Shown piece after piece: positions 33,684-42,945 of a stretch of DNA of 55,717 bases. The notes beneath the pieces are model-generated. The model was not told the DNA's origin and made no database searches. It worked only from the letters and a program-made list of their open reading frames with translations. Numbering within the stretch: the first letter of the stretch is position 1; each line of letters opens with the position of its first letter. Both the position numbers and the translations under genes were made by a program. The DNA is from Opitutaceae bacterium (GTDB lineage: Bacteria; Verrucomicrobiota; Verrucomicrobiia; Opitutales; Opitutaceae), in assembly GCA_014879845.1 (NCBI GenBank), contig JACSRI010000192.1:1-55717 (forward strand), given 5' to 3'.

Positions 33684-34034
33684 GGCGACAACCCGATCGC
33701 CGAGGTCGCCTCCGCGCACGGCGCCGGCGTGGCGCGCGGAAACGGTGTCAGCATCTTCTCAGACACCGGCGCGTTTCTCACGACGGCGATCTGCTGCCTG
33801 GGAATCCACGCGCGGCACCGCACGCTCGGTGAGGCGATCGACCTGCCGGCCGGCGAAGGGAAGGCCAGCCTGCCGCTCAACTGGGCGATGGCGATCGTCA
33901 TCGGCTGTTCTGGTACGGGCGGTCCTTTTTCTACAGGCTCGGTCAGGCACACGACGATCGCCGCGGCACACGTGATCCTCGTGGGCGCCGTGCTCGCCCT
34001 CACCTACGGCAACCATCTCGGCGAGTTTGGGTGA
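33684..34034 (+). pseudogene. RhaT-like rhamnose transporter remnant
   Basis: Fused in frame to the end of the URO-D remnant. The translation reads NPIAEVASAHGAGVARGNGVSIFSDTGAF, then LTTAICCLGIHARHRTLGE, then ASLPLNWAMAIVIG. This follows the RhaT (L-rhamnose/H+ symporter) pattern of small residues, TGAFxTTxxYCL and RTLGE. The next stretch matches the family only in the +1 frame (LFWYGRSFFYRLGQ), which indicates a one-base deletion near 33905. Matching sequence seems to return to the first frame (AHVILVGAVLALTYG), ending at a TGA at 34032. Only the C-terminal third of the protein is represented. Confidence 0.65.
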
Positions 34035-34124
34035 GCGCTCCTCATGGCGAAACGCGCGCATCGAGCGACTGGCTCGGCGGGCTCGGAGAGCCCGTCCGAC
34101 CTCACCAGCCTGCTTCGGCAGAAT

Positions 34125-35165
34125 CTAGCGTCTTGTCTCTTGTAGGGCCGCCAGCACGACGGGCATGGACTGCTTCCAGTTGGCCGGGTACTGCTCGGAG
34201 ACCTCGAAGGCGAGGCGCCGGCCGTCGGGAGCCGCCTCGGCGACGCGTTGCAGCACGAGCTCGCGCAGCTCGGCGGGCGGCAGCTCGTAGCAGCTCACGT
34301 TGAGGTTGGACCAGAAGAGCTTGTCGGGCCAGGCGGCGCGGGCCTGCGCGAGCGTAAGGTCGCCCTCGGGCGGAGGAGTCAGCGACTCGATCAGGTCGAT
34401 CGGCGCGCGCGCGATCAGGTCGCGGCACACCGCGAGCTGGCCGTCGTAGTGGCAGCCCACGAGCTTGCCGGCGGCGTGCAGGACCGGGAAACACTCCTCG
34501 TAGACCGGGACGATGAACTCGCGAAACCGATCAGGGCCGAGCGTATTGGCCATGAAGTTCTCGAGGTTGGAGACGTACCGCCCCGGACCGGCGGCGACGA
34601 TCTCGGTGATGCGGCGGAATTGACGCAGGAGCGCGTCATACAGCGCGCGCACCTCCTCCTCGTACTCGATCAGGTGGTAGCTGAAATTCTCGAGGCCGGC
34701 GAAATCCACCTGGATCTGCTGCAGCGGCGTGCGCCAGAGCTCGGGGATGGCGATGCCCCAGGGTGGAAGTGCCTCGGCCTTGGCCCGATAGTCCTCGTAG
34801 GCGGGCACGACCGTCGTGCGCTCGATGATGTCGGTGAGCACGCGGTAGTCCTCGGGCGTCTCGAGGAAATACTTCTGGCGCCACCCGTCCTCCCAGGTCG
34901 TGACGATCTCGCCCGCGGGCGAGCGGCGGACCTGGCGCCGCAACTTGCTGCCGCCCTCCTCGACCGTGACATCCTCCGTCACGACATCGCGCACCGTCGA
35001 GGTGAAGGAGCGGAGATACCACGTCACGCCCAGACCCTGGCGGTAGAGCTCGTGCCACGCCGGATCGTCGGCGGTGTGACGCCACTCGTTCCAGTAGATC
35101 GTATAGGGAATGCAGTCCGGCCTCTCGCCGGACCAGAAGGCGTCGATGCGTTCGCGGATGGTCAT
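34125..35165 (-). CDS. URO-D superfamily protein (uroporphyrinogen decarboxylase-like)
   Basis: 346 residues from the ATG at 35165 (MTIRERIDAFWSGERPDCIPYTIYWNEW); a TTG five codons upstream is weaker. It has the URO-D-type TIM barrel layout, with ending segments VGCHYDGQLAVCRDLIARAPIDLIESLTPPPEGDLTLAQARAAW and ANWKQSMPVVLAAL. Members of this group outside heme synthesis include cobalamin-dependent methyltransferase partners and uncharacterised proteins near sugar genes. True heme HemE signatures (N-terminal PVWxMRQAGR) are absent, so it is not HemE. It follows the Gfo/Idh oxidoreductase on the same strand (105-nt gap), suggesting a sugar-related role. Confidence 0.8.
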   Translation of the reverse strand: MTIRERIDAFWSGERPDCIPYTIYWNEWRHTADDPAWHELYRQGLGVTWYLRSFTSTVRDVVTEDVTVEEGGSKLRRQVRRSPAGEIVTTWEDGWRQKYFLETPEDYRVLTDIIERTTVVPAYEDYRAKAEALPPWGIAIPELWRTPLQQIQVDFAGLENFSYHLIEYEEEVRALYDALLRQFRRITEIVAAGPGRYVSNLENFMANTLGPDRFREFIVPVYEECFPVLHAAGKLVGCHYDGQLAVCRDLIARAPIDLIESLTPPPEGDLTLAQARAAWPDKLFWSNLNVSCYELPPAELRELVLQRVAEAAPDGRRLAFEVSEQYPANWKQSMPVVLAALQETRR

Positions 35166-35270
35166 GGGGTATCGCGCCAAGGCTGGTCCCTCACGCCAGC
35201 CGGGGGAAGCGCGCGGAGTTCTTCCCGTTCGACCCGGACGAGCCCAGCCCCGGCGCCCCTGGACCGTACG

Positions 35271-36656
35271 TTACACCGCGTAGGCGCGTCGCATCGGGCG
35301 CGTGAGCAGCGCGTTGGCCGCCTCGTCGCCGACCACGCGCTCGGTCGCCGGATCCCACTCGAGCGTGGAGCGGCCGAGGCGGATCGCGATGTTGGCGAGG
35401 TGCGAGATGCTGATCGCACGATGGCTCACCTCGATCGGCGTGATCGTCGGTGCCCCGGTGTAGATGCCGTCGACAAAGTTGCGCTCGTGCAGCTTGCTCT
35501 CATAGAGCCGGATCTCCCCTTCCTGGATACGCTCGCGGCGCAGCTCCTCCGGCGTGGTCTCGATGCCGCCGCGGTTGACGAAGAGGCTGCGGCCGTCCTC
35601 GCCTTCGAAGCGGATGCCGTTCGGGTGCTTGTCGGAGACGTTCACGCGCAGGCCGCTCGGGTAGACGACGTCGAAATCGTAGGCCGAGACGGTGTTATAG
35701 ACGGCGTCGGCGGGCGGGAGCACGGCGCTGCGGATCTCGATGCGCGCCGGACCGCCCGCATCCATGCCGAGCGCCCACTGCACGATGTCGAGGTGATGCG
35801 CGCCCCAGTCGGTGATCATGCCCCCGGAGAAGGCGAAGTTGTGCCGCCAGTTGAGCTGGAAGAGAGCGGGGATGTAGGGTCGCTCGGGCGCGGGTCCGAG
35901 CCAGAGATCGTAGTCGACCCCGCGCGGCACGCGTTCGGCCTTCGTGCGGGAGGCGAGCCGCGACCAGTCGGTGTGGCCGCCCGGCAGGCCGACGCGCACG
36001 GACTGGAGTTTTCCCAACCGGCCGTTGCGCACGAACTCGCACGCGGTCCGGAAATAGACGCTGCTGCGCTGCTGACTGCCGGTCTGCCAGGTGATGCCGG
36101 CAGCCGCGACCTCCTGCGCCATGCGCCGGCCCTCGCCGACGGTGAGAGCGAGCGGCTTCTGGCCATAGATGTGGAGCCGGCGGCGGGCCGCGTGCACCGC
36201 GACCGCGCAATGCCAGTGGTCGGGCGTGTTGATGACGATGCCATCGAGGTCCTCGCGATCGAACATGTCACGAAAGTCCTCATACACGCGGCACCCGCGA
36301 TACTTGCCGCCGGCCTGCTGCGCGTAGTGGGCCTCGACCGTGCGGCGGCCGACGAGCCGGCCGCCGGTGCGCTCGCCCTTGTATCCGTAGTTGGGGAGTT
36401 CGCGCACGGGGTCGGCCACGGCCACGACCTGCACGCGCGGGTCGGCGAGGAAGTTGCCGATCGTGTCCTGGGCGATCGTGCCGAAGCCGACGAGGCCGAG
36501 CGTCACGCGATCGGCGGGCGCCGGGCGCGCCGGGGTGGCGCGAACGGCCGCCTTGCGCGGCGGGGTGGCGCAGCCGGCGAGGCCGGCGAGCGAGAGGCCG
36601 GCGGCGAGCGTGGCGGAGTGCCTGAGGAAATCACGACGGTCGAGGGAGCGGGACAT
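35271..36656 (-). CDS. Tat-exported Gfo/Idh/MocA family oxidoreductase
   Basis: 461 residues. The N-terminus is a twin-arginine signal (DRRDFLRHSATLAAGLSLAG) ending in a lipobox-like LAGC (Cys29), so the protein is probably exported folded and possibly lipid-anchored. The Rossmann fold starts with TLGLVGFGTIAQ (52-63). The catalytic Lys167 is in GQKP (EKP in most members). DHWHCAVAV and DWGAHHLDIVQWALG are conserved. Secreted members act on sugars or glycosides using a bound NAD(P) carried through Tat. The substrate is unknown; URO-D and pectin-type neighbours hint at rhamnose-containing glycans. Confidence 0.88.
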   Translation of the reverse strand: MSRSLDRRDFLRHSATLAAGLSLAGLAGCATPPRKAAVRATPARPAPADRVTLGLVGFGTIAQDTIGNFLADPRVQVVAVADPVRELPNYGYKGERTGGRLVGRRTVEAHYAQQAGGKYRGCRVYEDFRDMFDREDLDGIVINTPDHWHCAVAVHAARRRLHIYGQKPLALTVGEGRRMAQEVAAAGITWQTGSQQRSSVYFRTACEFVRNGRLGKLQSVRVGLPGGHTDWSRLASRTKAERVPRGVDYDLWLGPAPERPYIPALFQLNWRHNFAFSGGMITDWGAHHLDIVQWALGMDAGGPARIEIRSAVLPPADAVYNTVSAYDFDVVYPSGLRVNVSDKHPNGIRFEGEDGRSLFVNRGGIETTPEELRRERIQEGEIRLYESKLHERNFVDGIYTGAPTITPIEVSHRAISISHLANIAIRLGRSTLEWDPATERVVGDEAANALLTRPMRRAYAV

Positions 36657-36844
36657 GGACGGGGAGGTTTTTTGAGATGGGCGAGCACGGCGAAGCGTGG
36701 CCACCGGGGATCGAGATCGGTGGGCGCGCGCCGCGTGAACGCGAAACCAAAGACGCGCGTGCAGCCCGTTGCGTTGCAGGAATGGTAGACCGGGCATTTC
36801 CGTCGACTCATGGCTCCTGGGACGCACGCTCGCCACCCGACGAC

Positions 36845-38083
36845 ATGAGCACGACGCGGCGCATCGCGGTGATCGGCGGCGGAGCCGCGGGATTCTTCGG
36901 GGCGATTCGCGCCGCGGAGGTCGACCCGACGGCACAGGTCACGATCCTCGAGGCGACCGATCATCCCCTGGCCAAGGTGCGAGTCTCGGGCGGCGGGCGC
37001 TGCAATGCGACGCACGCCTGCTTCGAACCGCGCGAACTCGTGCAACGCTACCCGCGGGGCTCGCGCGAGCTGATCGGGCCGTTCTCGCGCTTCGGCCCGC
37101 GCGAGACGATCGCATGGTTCGCGGCGCGCGGCGTGGAGCTCAAGACCGAGGCCGATGGCCGCATGTTTCCCGTCACCGACGACTCGGCCACGATCGTGGA
37201 CTGCCTGCAGCACGCGGCGCTGGCCGCCGGCGTGCGCCTGCGCACGCGTACGGGCGTGAGTGCGATCGCGCGCGCCGCCGACGGGACTTTCGCTCTCACG
37301 CTGCGCGACGGCGCGAGCGCGGCGGCGGACTGCGTTCTCCTTGCCTGCGGGGGCACCAAGGGCACGGGCGGCGCGACCCTCGCCCAGGGACTCGGCCATG
37401 CCATCGAGCCCCAGGTGCCCTCGCTCTTCACCGTCCACATTGACGATCCGCTGCTCAAGGGCCTCGAGGGCCTGGCCGCACCGGCCGCCGCCGTCCAGGT
37501 CCCCGGCACGAAGCTGCGCGCGGAGGGACCGGTGCTGGTCACGCACTGGGGGCTGAGCGGGCCCGCCATCCTGCGGCTCTCGGCCTGGGGCGCTCGCGAG
37601 CTGCATGACATGGACTACACGTTCACGCTGCAGCTCGCGTGGTCGGCCGTACACGCACCCGCCCAGGCGGCGGCCGCCCTGGCCGATCAACGCACGGCGC
37701 AGGCGCGCAAGCAAGTTGCCTCGATCAACCCGTTCGGCCTGCCGGCTCGATTGTGGGAGCGGCTCGTGGCCGCGGCCGGTGTGCCGGCGGGTGGGACATG
37801 GGCCGGACTCTCGAAGGCGCAGGCGGACAAGCTCGCGGGCCAGGTCACGACCACGCGCCTCGCCGTGACGGGCAAGAGCATGAACAAGGAGGAGTTCGTC
37901 ACTTGCGGCGGCGTTCGGCTGCGCGAGGTGGATTTTCGCACGATGGAGAGCCGCGTGTGCCCGCGGCTGTATTTCGCGGGCGAGGTGCTGGACATCGACG
38001 GCATCACGGGCGGGTTCAACTTCCAGGCGGCGTGGACCACGGGCTGGCTGGCGGGTTCCGCGATGGCGGGGCCGCGGGACTGA
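36845..38083 (+). CDS. BaiN/HI0933-family flavoprotein
   Basis: 412 residues from the ATG at 36845 (STTRRIAVIGGGAAGFFGAIRAA, FAD dinucleotide-binding GxGxxG). RVSGGGRCNATH, GRMFPVTDDSATIVDCL, THWGLSGPAILRLS, GKSMNKEEFVTCGGV and YFAGEVLDIDGITGGFNFQAAWTTGWLAG are signatures of the HI0933/TIGR00275 flavoproteins, putative NAD(P)H- or quinone-linked FAD oxidoreductases (BaiN in bile-acid metabolism). Normal length. Divergent from the oxidoreductase gene across 188 bp. Its physiological substrate is unknown. Confidence 0.9.
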   Translation: MSTTRRIAVIGGGAAGFFGAIRAAEVDPTAQVTILEATDHPLAKVRVSGGGRCNATHACFEPRELVQRYPRGSRELIGPFSRFGPRETIAWFAARGVELKTEADGRMFPVTDDSATIVDCLQHAALAAGVRLRTRTGVSAIARAADGTFALTLRDGASAAADCVLLACGGTKGTGGATLAQGLGHAIEPQVPSLFTVHIDDPLLKGLEGLAAPAAAVQVPGTKLRAEGPVLVTHWGLSGPAILRLSAWGARELHDMDYTFTLQLAWSAVHAPAQAAAALADQRTAQARKQVASINPFGLPARLWERLVAAAGVPAGGTWAGLSKAQADKLAGQVTTTRLAVTGKSMNKEEFVTCGGVRLREVDFRTMESRVCPRLYFAGEVLDIDGITGGFNFQAAWTTGWLAGSAMAGPRD

Positions 38084-38090
38084 GGACAGG

Positions 38091-38105
38091 CACCCGGGGT
38101 GTTTT
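38091..38105 (+). terminator. weak hairpin with T4 after the flavoprotein gene
   Basis: CACC-CGG-GGTG (38091-38101) is followed by TTTTCCC, 7 nt after the stop. The stem is only four pairs. Confidence 0.3.
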
Positions 38106-38222
38106 CCCTAAAAGAACCGCGGCCGAAGCGTCGCGTATCTCGCTCAACCTCCGGCTCTCTCGGGTCGATTGATCTAGGGCGATTCCCCAACACGCCCGCT
38201 CCCCGGCCGGCGTGTCGCCCCC

Positions 38223-41200
38223 ATGACGATCGGATTCTTCACGCACACCGAGGGCCACCTCACCCGGCCGCTCCTGCTCGGCGCGCGGCAGGCCGCCCTC
38301 GATCTCGGCCTGCAGCTGGTCGCCTACACGACCCCGACCGCCAAGGCCCACGCCCAGCTCGATGCCGCACGGGTCACCCGGCACTTTGCCTTTCGCCGCG
38401 AGGCCATGAAGGGCGTGATCATGGCCTACTGTGGCGAGGGCCTGCAGGAGTTTGGCGTGCAGCTCCATCGCGACGGCTACCCGGTCGTCTTCATCGCGCG
38501 CCAGCGCGATGACGTGCCGTGCGTGCTCATGGAGAATCGCGAGACGGTACGGCAGCATACCCGTCGCCTCATCCAGTGCGGACACCGGCGCATTGCGTTC
38601 CTGCTCGGCACGCGCGGCAACAGCAGCGGCGAGGCGCGCTTCACCGGCTACCGCGAGGCGCTGCGCGAAGCCGGCATCGAGGAGGATCCCGCGCTGCTCA
38701 TCCCGGGCGAATACGACCAGAAGCAGAGTGCCATCTCCGTCGAGACCGCCTGGCGCGGTGGCCGCCAGTTCTCCGCCCTGGTCTGCGCCAACGATGCGTG
38801 CGCGCTCGGCGCACTCGAGGCCCTGCATCGGCTCGGGGTGCGCGTGCCGGAGGACGTGGAGGTGACGGGCTTCGACAACGAGTACCGCACCCGCTGGGCC
38901 TCCCCACCCCTTTCCACCTTCGATCTCGTCCCGTTCGAGCAGGGCTACGCGGCGGTCAAGCTGCTCACCGCACGCATCGACGGCGATCGCGCCACGCGCG
39001 AGGTCGTGCTTCCGGTCGAGCCCGTGCCACGCGCCACGACCCGGCCCGACACCATGCCCGTCTCGCGCGAAACCGCGCCGGCCGAGCCGTGGGCGGTCGC
39101 CCCCTTCGAGGCCGCGATCCGGCTGGCCGCAGTCGGCCGCGACCCGCGGGGCGCGCGCCTGCTCACCGAGGCGCGGGCTGCCCGCGACGCCGACTACCTG
39201 GCCGCGGTCGCGCGACTCATCCGCTGGCACGAGCAACGCCAGCTCGATCCGGCGCCCCTGCAGCAGTTCCTGCAGATCGAGGCGCAGCGTCACGCCACGC
39301 CCCTGACCCCGGAGACCCAGCAGCAGGCCCGGGCCCTCCTGCGCGCGGCGGTGTTCGACGCGCACGAGCGATCCTCCGAGAGCGTCAGCGTATTCAACGA
39401 GGCGATGCGCGGCCTCCGCGAGCTCACCTTCGAGGCGGCCGATGAGGAAAGCGTCATCGCCACGCTCAAGGCCGCGCTCTCCCGCATCGAGATGCGCCGC
39501 GCCGTGCTCTTCCTGCGCCGGGCCGCCGCGGCCGGGGAACACGACACCGGGTGCTGCGTCGTCTGGGAGCGCAACGGACCGGAGTTGCTGCTCACCGAGG
39601 TGCGGCATCAAGACGACTCGTTTGACCTCACGCGGCTCACCCGCGGGGCCCGGACTCACGCCTGGTTTGTCGCCCCGCTCTCCTACCAGGAGACGCCGTT
39701 CGGCGTGCTCGCGCTCGACTACGAGAACCCGCACTGGCGAATGTACCACGATCTCGTGCGCCAGCTCGCCACCGCGCTGCACGGCACCCACACCCACGTC
39801 GAGCTGCTGCGCGCGCGCCAGGTGGCCGAGGCGGCCAACCGCGCCAAGAGCGAGTTCCTCGCCAACATGAGCCACGAGATCCGCACACCGATGAACGGCG
39901 TGATGGGGATGATCGAACTCGCCCAGGGGCTCGCCACGCCGGGCCTGCAGGCGGAATATCTCAAGACCGCCGCCGGCTCGGCCGAGGCGCTGCTTGCGAT
40001 CATCAACGACATCCTGGATTTCTCCAAGATCGAGGCCGGCAAGTTCACGCTCGAGCAGACGCCGTTCAACCTGCGCGAGTGCATCGACGCGGCCGTCGAC
40101 CTGCTCTCGCCCAAGGCCGGCGCGAAGGGACTCGAGATCCTCTGCCACATCCCGCCCGACGTGCCCGCCGACATCGTCGGCGACCCCACGCGCCTGCGCC
40201 AGATCGTGATCAATCTCCTGGGCAACGCCCTCAAGTTCACCGACCACGGCGACGTCGGTGTCGCCGTGCAGATCGTCGAGAACGACGCCGACGGCGTGCT
40301 GCTCGAGTTCACCGTGCACGACACCGGCGTCGGCATCGCCCCGGAGAAGCAGGCTGAGATCTTCAAGCCCTTCACCCAGGCCGACAGTTCGGTGACGCGC
40401 AAGTTCGGCGGCACGGGCCTCGGGCTCGCCATCTCGGTCCACCTGGTCGGCGTGATGGGCGGCCGGATGACGGTCGCCAGCACCCCGGGCGAGGGAAGCC
40501 GTTTCACGTTCACGGCGAGGTTTCAACACGTCACAGATCTTCAAATACAGCGATCCACGGCGCCGGCGATGGCCGGCCGCACGATCCTGGTGGTCGATGA
40601 CAATGCCACGAACCGCCGCATCGCCGCGGAACTGCTCACCCTCTGGGGCGCGGTGGCTGTCGGGGCCGCCGACGCCGCCTCGGCCATGGTCGAGCTCGGC
40701 CGGCGGCGTTTCGACCTCATGCTGGTCGACGCGCTCATGCCCGCGACCGACGGCGTGGCCTTCATCCAGCAGGCCCGGGCGCGCTACGGCTCGGACACGC
40801 CCCGCGCGGTGCTCATGCTCTCCCCGGCCGACCATCCGGGGGAGATCGACCACGCGCAGCACGCCGGGGTGCATCTGCACATGCGCAAGCCCATCCTGCG
40901 CACCCGCCTGCTCGACGCGCTCCTGCACGCGCTCAAGGTCGAGTCGTCCCTTCCGGCCGCCAGCGCGCCCGTCGCGCCGGCCGTGTCCGCGGCCCGCCGG
41001 CTGCGCATCCTGCTCGCCGAGGACGATCCGGTGAACACGCGCGTCGCGACCGCGCTGCTCACACACCGCGGCCACGAGGTGACACACGCGCGCAACGGCC
41101 ACGCCGCGGTCGAAACCTACATGTTCGGCAGCTTCGACCTGGTGCTCATGGACGTGAACATGCCCGAGATGGACGGGCTCAAGGCGACCAAGAGCATCCG

Positions 41201-41384
41201 CGCGGCCGAGAAGCATACCGGCGCGCACGTGCCGATCATCGCGGTGACGGCCAACGCGATCAAGGGCGACGACCGCAAGTGCCTCGCCGCCGGCATGGAC
41301 GGATACATCTCCAAGCCGATCCGCGCGTCCGATCTCATCGCGATCGTGGAACGCTACGCGGAGCCGGCGGTGCACGCCTCATAG
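38223..41384 (+). CDS. LacI-type sugar-binding domain fused to hybrid histidine kinase with two receivers
   Basis: 1053 residues, no signal peptide or membrane helix, so cytosolic. Residues 1-270 are a LacI/GalR ligand-binding fold without the HTH ([88 protein letters not shown]). About 290-395 is helical. About 395-525 is GAF-like. HisKA has His551 ([12 protein letters not shown]). HATPase spans about 655-770 ([29 protein letters not shown]). Receiver 1 has Asp836/Lys889; receiver 2 has Asp977 ([13 protein letters not shown]). It probably senses an intracellular sugar and phosphorylates an unseen partner; no Hpt or output gene is adjacent. Confidence 0.92.
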   Translation: MTIGFFTHTEGHLTRPLLLGARQAALDLGLQLVAYTTPTAKAHAQLDAARVTRHFAFRREAMKGVIMAYCGEGLQEFGVQLHRDGYPVVFIARQRDDVPCVLMENRETVRQHTRRLIQCGHRRIAFLLGTRGNSSGEARFTGYREALREAGIEEDPALLIPGEYDQKQSAISVETAWRGGRQFSALVCANDACALGALEALHRLGVRVPEDVEVTGFDNEYRTRWASPPLSTFDLVPFEQGYAAVKLLTARIDGDRATREVVLPVEPVPRATTRPDTMPVSRETAPAEPWAVAPFEAAIRLAAVGRDPRGARLLTEARAARDADYLAAVARLIRWHEQRQLDPAPLQQFLQIEAQRHATPLTPETQQQARALLRAAVFDAHERSSESVSVFNEAMRGLRELTFEAADEESVIATLKAALSRIEMRRAVLFLRRAAAAGEHDTGCCVVWERNGPELLLTEVRHQDDSFDLTRLTRGARTHAWFVAPLSYQETPFGVLALDYENPHWRMYHDLVRQLATALHGTHTHVELLRARQVAEAANRAKSEFLANMSHEIRTPMNGVMGMIELAQGLATPGLQAEYLKTAAGSAEALLAIINDILDFSKIEAGKFTLEQTPFNLRECIDAAVDLLSPKAGAKGLEILCHIPPDVPADIVGDPTRLRQIVINLLGNALKFTDHGDVGVAVQIVENDADGVLLEFTVHDTGVGIAPEKQAEIFKPFTQADSSVTRKFGGTGLGLAISVHLVGVMGGRMTVASTPGEGSRFTFTARFQHVTDLQIQRSTAPAMAGRTILVVDDNATNRRIAAELLTLWGAVAVGAADAASAMVELGRRRFDLMLVDALMPATDGVAFIQQARARYGSDTPRAVLMLSPADHPGEIDHAQHAGVHLHMRKPILRTRLLDALLHALKVESSLPAASAPVAPAVSAARRLRILLAEDDPVNTRVATALLTHRGHEVTHARNGHAAVETYMFGSFDLVLMDVNMPEMDGLKATKSIRAAEKHTGAHVPIIAVTANAIKGDDRKCLAAGMDGYISKPIRASDLIAIVERYAEPAVHAS

Positions 41385-41443
41385 GGCGCTGGCGAGGCGG
41401 GGATGCACAACTTGGGCGCAACCCCAGGCTCGCTGAGGCATGC

Positions 41444-42871
41444 CTACCGCGGGATGTAGTGGTGCGTCCGCCACTGGTAGCGGATCTCGACCTTCGGGTT
41501 CTGCAGCAGGCGGATCATCTCCGCACCGGCCATGAGCGTGGGCCCGATCGAGTGGTTCGCGTCGGAAGGCTGCGGGCGGCTGTAGTAGTAGACATTGTCG
41601 CTCGCAAACGTCGTGCCCACGCAGGTGGACTCGATACGTCCCTCAGGCGTGACCATCATGGCCAGTCCGTTCCAGCCGACCTGCGCGACCGAGCCGTAGC
41701 TCACCGGGCTGATCCAGCCCTCGTTGATCGCGTGCGCGATGGCATAGACAAACATCGCGGTGCAGGACGAGTCCTCGAAGGAGTCGGCCTTGTCCAGGAG
41801 GTTGCGCCAGAGGCCGCGAGGACTCTGGAGCGAGGCAAGGGCCTGCAGGTGCTGCTGGAAGAGATCAAGGATGGCGGCGCGATCCGGGTGGTCGGCCGGC
41901 ATGACGTCGAGCAGCTCGACGATGGACATGGCGACCCAGCCGTTGGCGCGCCCCCAGTAGAACTGCGGATTGTAGGGCTGGTTGGCGTTCCATCCGTGCG
42001 TGTAGAGCTGCGTACGCGCATTGAACAGGCGCGGCGCCGTGCGCAGGACATGGCGGGCCGCGTCGTCGATGTATTTGCGATCCCCTGACAGGCGTGTCAT
42101 CTGCGCCATGAAGGGCACGCTCATGTAGTGGTCGTCGGCCCAGAGCGAGACCGGCTGCGGCCGCCGGCGCGCCCAGCAGCCGTCCTCGAGCCGGAACTGC
42201 TTGTTCGCGACCCAGTCGGCGAGGTGCTCGATGAGCGCGAGGTTGTCCGGGCCCACGCCGGCGAAACGCGCCTTGATGAGGGCGGCGCCCATCGCGCCGG
42301 AGTCGTCGAGGCTCTCGGTCGCGATGGCGCCGCGGAAGCTGTTGTGGCGGATGCCGTGCCCGCGGTGCTCGGCCCCGGGCTCGATGGCCACGAGTTCCGC
42401 CTGCTTCTGGAAATAGGGCAGCCAGTCGTGGATGAACTGCACGTGCCGCCGGACAAACCCGGAGTAGCGCGCATCGCCCGTGACAGCCGCGGCGCGAAGC
42501 ATGCCGGCATGCGTGACGCCCATCGTGTACTGCCAGGGGTTGAAGGCGCCGCCATCACCGCGGTCGGCGATGGCCGACTCGATCACCCGTGTGCGGTCGG
42601 TGATCTCGGCGCCGGTCGTCTCGTCGATCACACGCGTCGGGCTGGCGTGGTCGACGAACGCAAAGACGCGCTCGATGACCGCACGCACTTCGTCGACGGT
42701 CGGACGATGGTAGGGCACGCGGTAGACGCCGGCCCCGGCGTCGCCGCGCACCGTGTTGTCACGGTCGGGAAAGACCGGCTCCTCCGGCCCGGAGGCCGTC
42801 GCGAGCGTGGTCAGGAGCAGGACGCATCCGGCGGCGAGGGCCGGACGCAGGTGTGTCGTCAGCGGGAGCAT
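41444..42871 (-). CDS. GH105 unsaturated rhamnogalacturonyl hydrolase-like enzyme
   Basis: 475 residues with a Sec signal peptide (1-26, LAAGCVLLLTTLATASG), so periplasmic or secreted. The (alpha/alpha)6 fold and motifs resemble YteR/GH88-105: WADDHYMSVPFMAQMTRLSGDRKYIDDA (catalytic Asp region), LYTHGWNANQPYNPQFYWGRANGWVAMSIVELLDVMP, and SFEDSSCTAMFVYAIAHAINEGW. These enzymes remove the unsaturated uronic acid left by pectate or rhamnogalacturonan lyases, releasing rhamnose-containing products. Longer than the bacterial average (about 370), due to an N-terminal extension. No lyase is adjacent. Confidence 0.88.
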   Translation of the reverse strand: MLPLTTHLRPALAAGCVLLLTTLATASGPEEPVFPDRDNTVRGDAGAGVYRVPYHRPTVDEVRAVIERVFAFVDHASPTRVIDETTGAEITDRTRVIESAIADRGDGGAFNPWQYTMGVTHAGMLRAAAVTGDARYSGFVRRHVQFIHDWLPYFQKQAELVAIEPGAEHRGHGIRHNSFRGAIATESLDDSGAMGAALIKARFAGVGPDNLALIEHLADWVANKQFRLEDGCWARRRPQPVSLWADDHYMSVPFMAQMTRLSGDRKYIDDAARHVLRTAPRLFNARTQLYTHGWNANQPYNPQFYWGRANGWVAMSIVELLDVMPADHPDRAAILDLFQQHLQALASLQSPRGLWRNLLDKADSFEDSSCTAMFVYAIAHAINEGWISPVSYGSVAQVGWNGLAMMVTPEGRIESTCVGTTFASDNVYYYSRPQPSDANHSIGPTLMAGAEMIRLLQNPKVEIRYQWRTHHYIPR

Positions 42872-42945
42872 GGGCGGAGTAGGCGAAGGGAGGATACGTG
42901 TCCGAAAACGGAGCGGGTAGCGTCGCGCAGTCGAATCGACGGAGT

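Noticed and set aside
38016-41375. 1119-codon minus-strand open frame opposite the LacI-type kinase
   Set aside because: It shows only repeated Arg/His/Asp/Gly-rich text typical of antiphase reading, and the plus strand is unmistakable kinase sequence.
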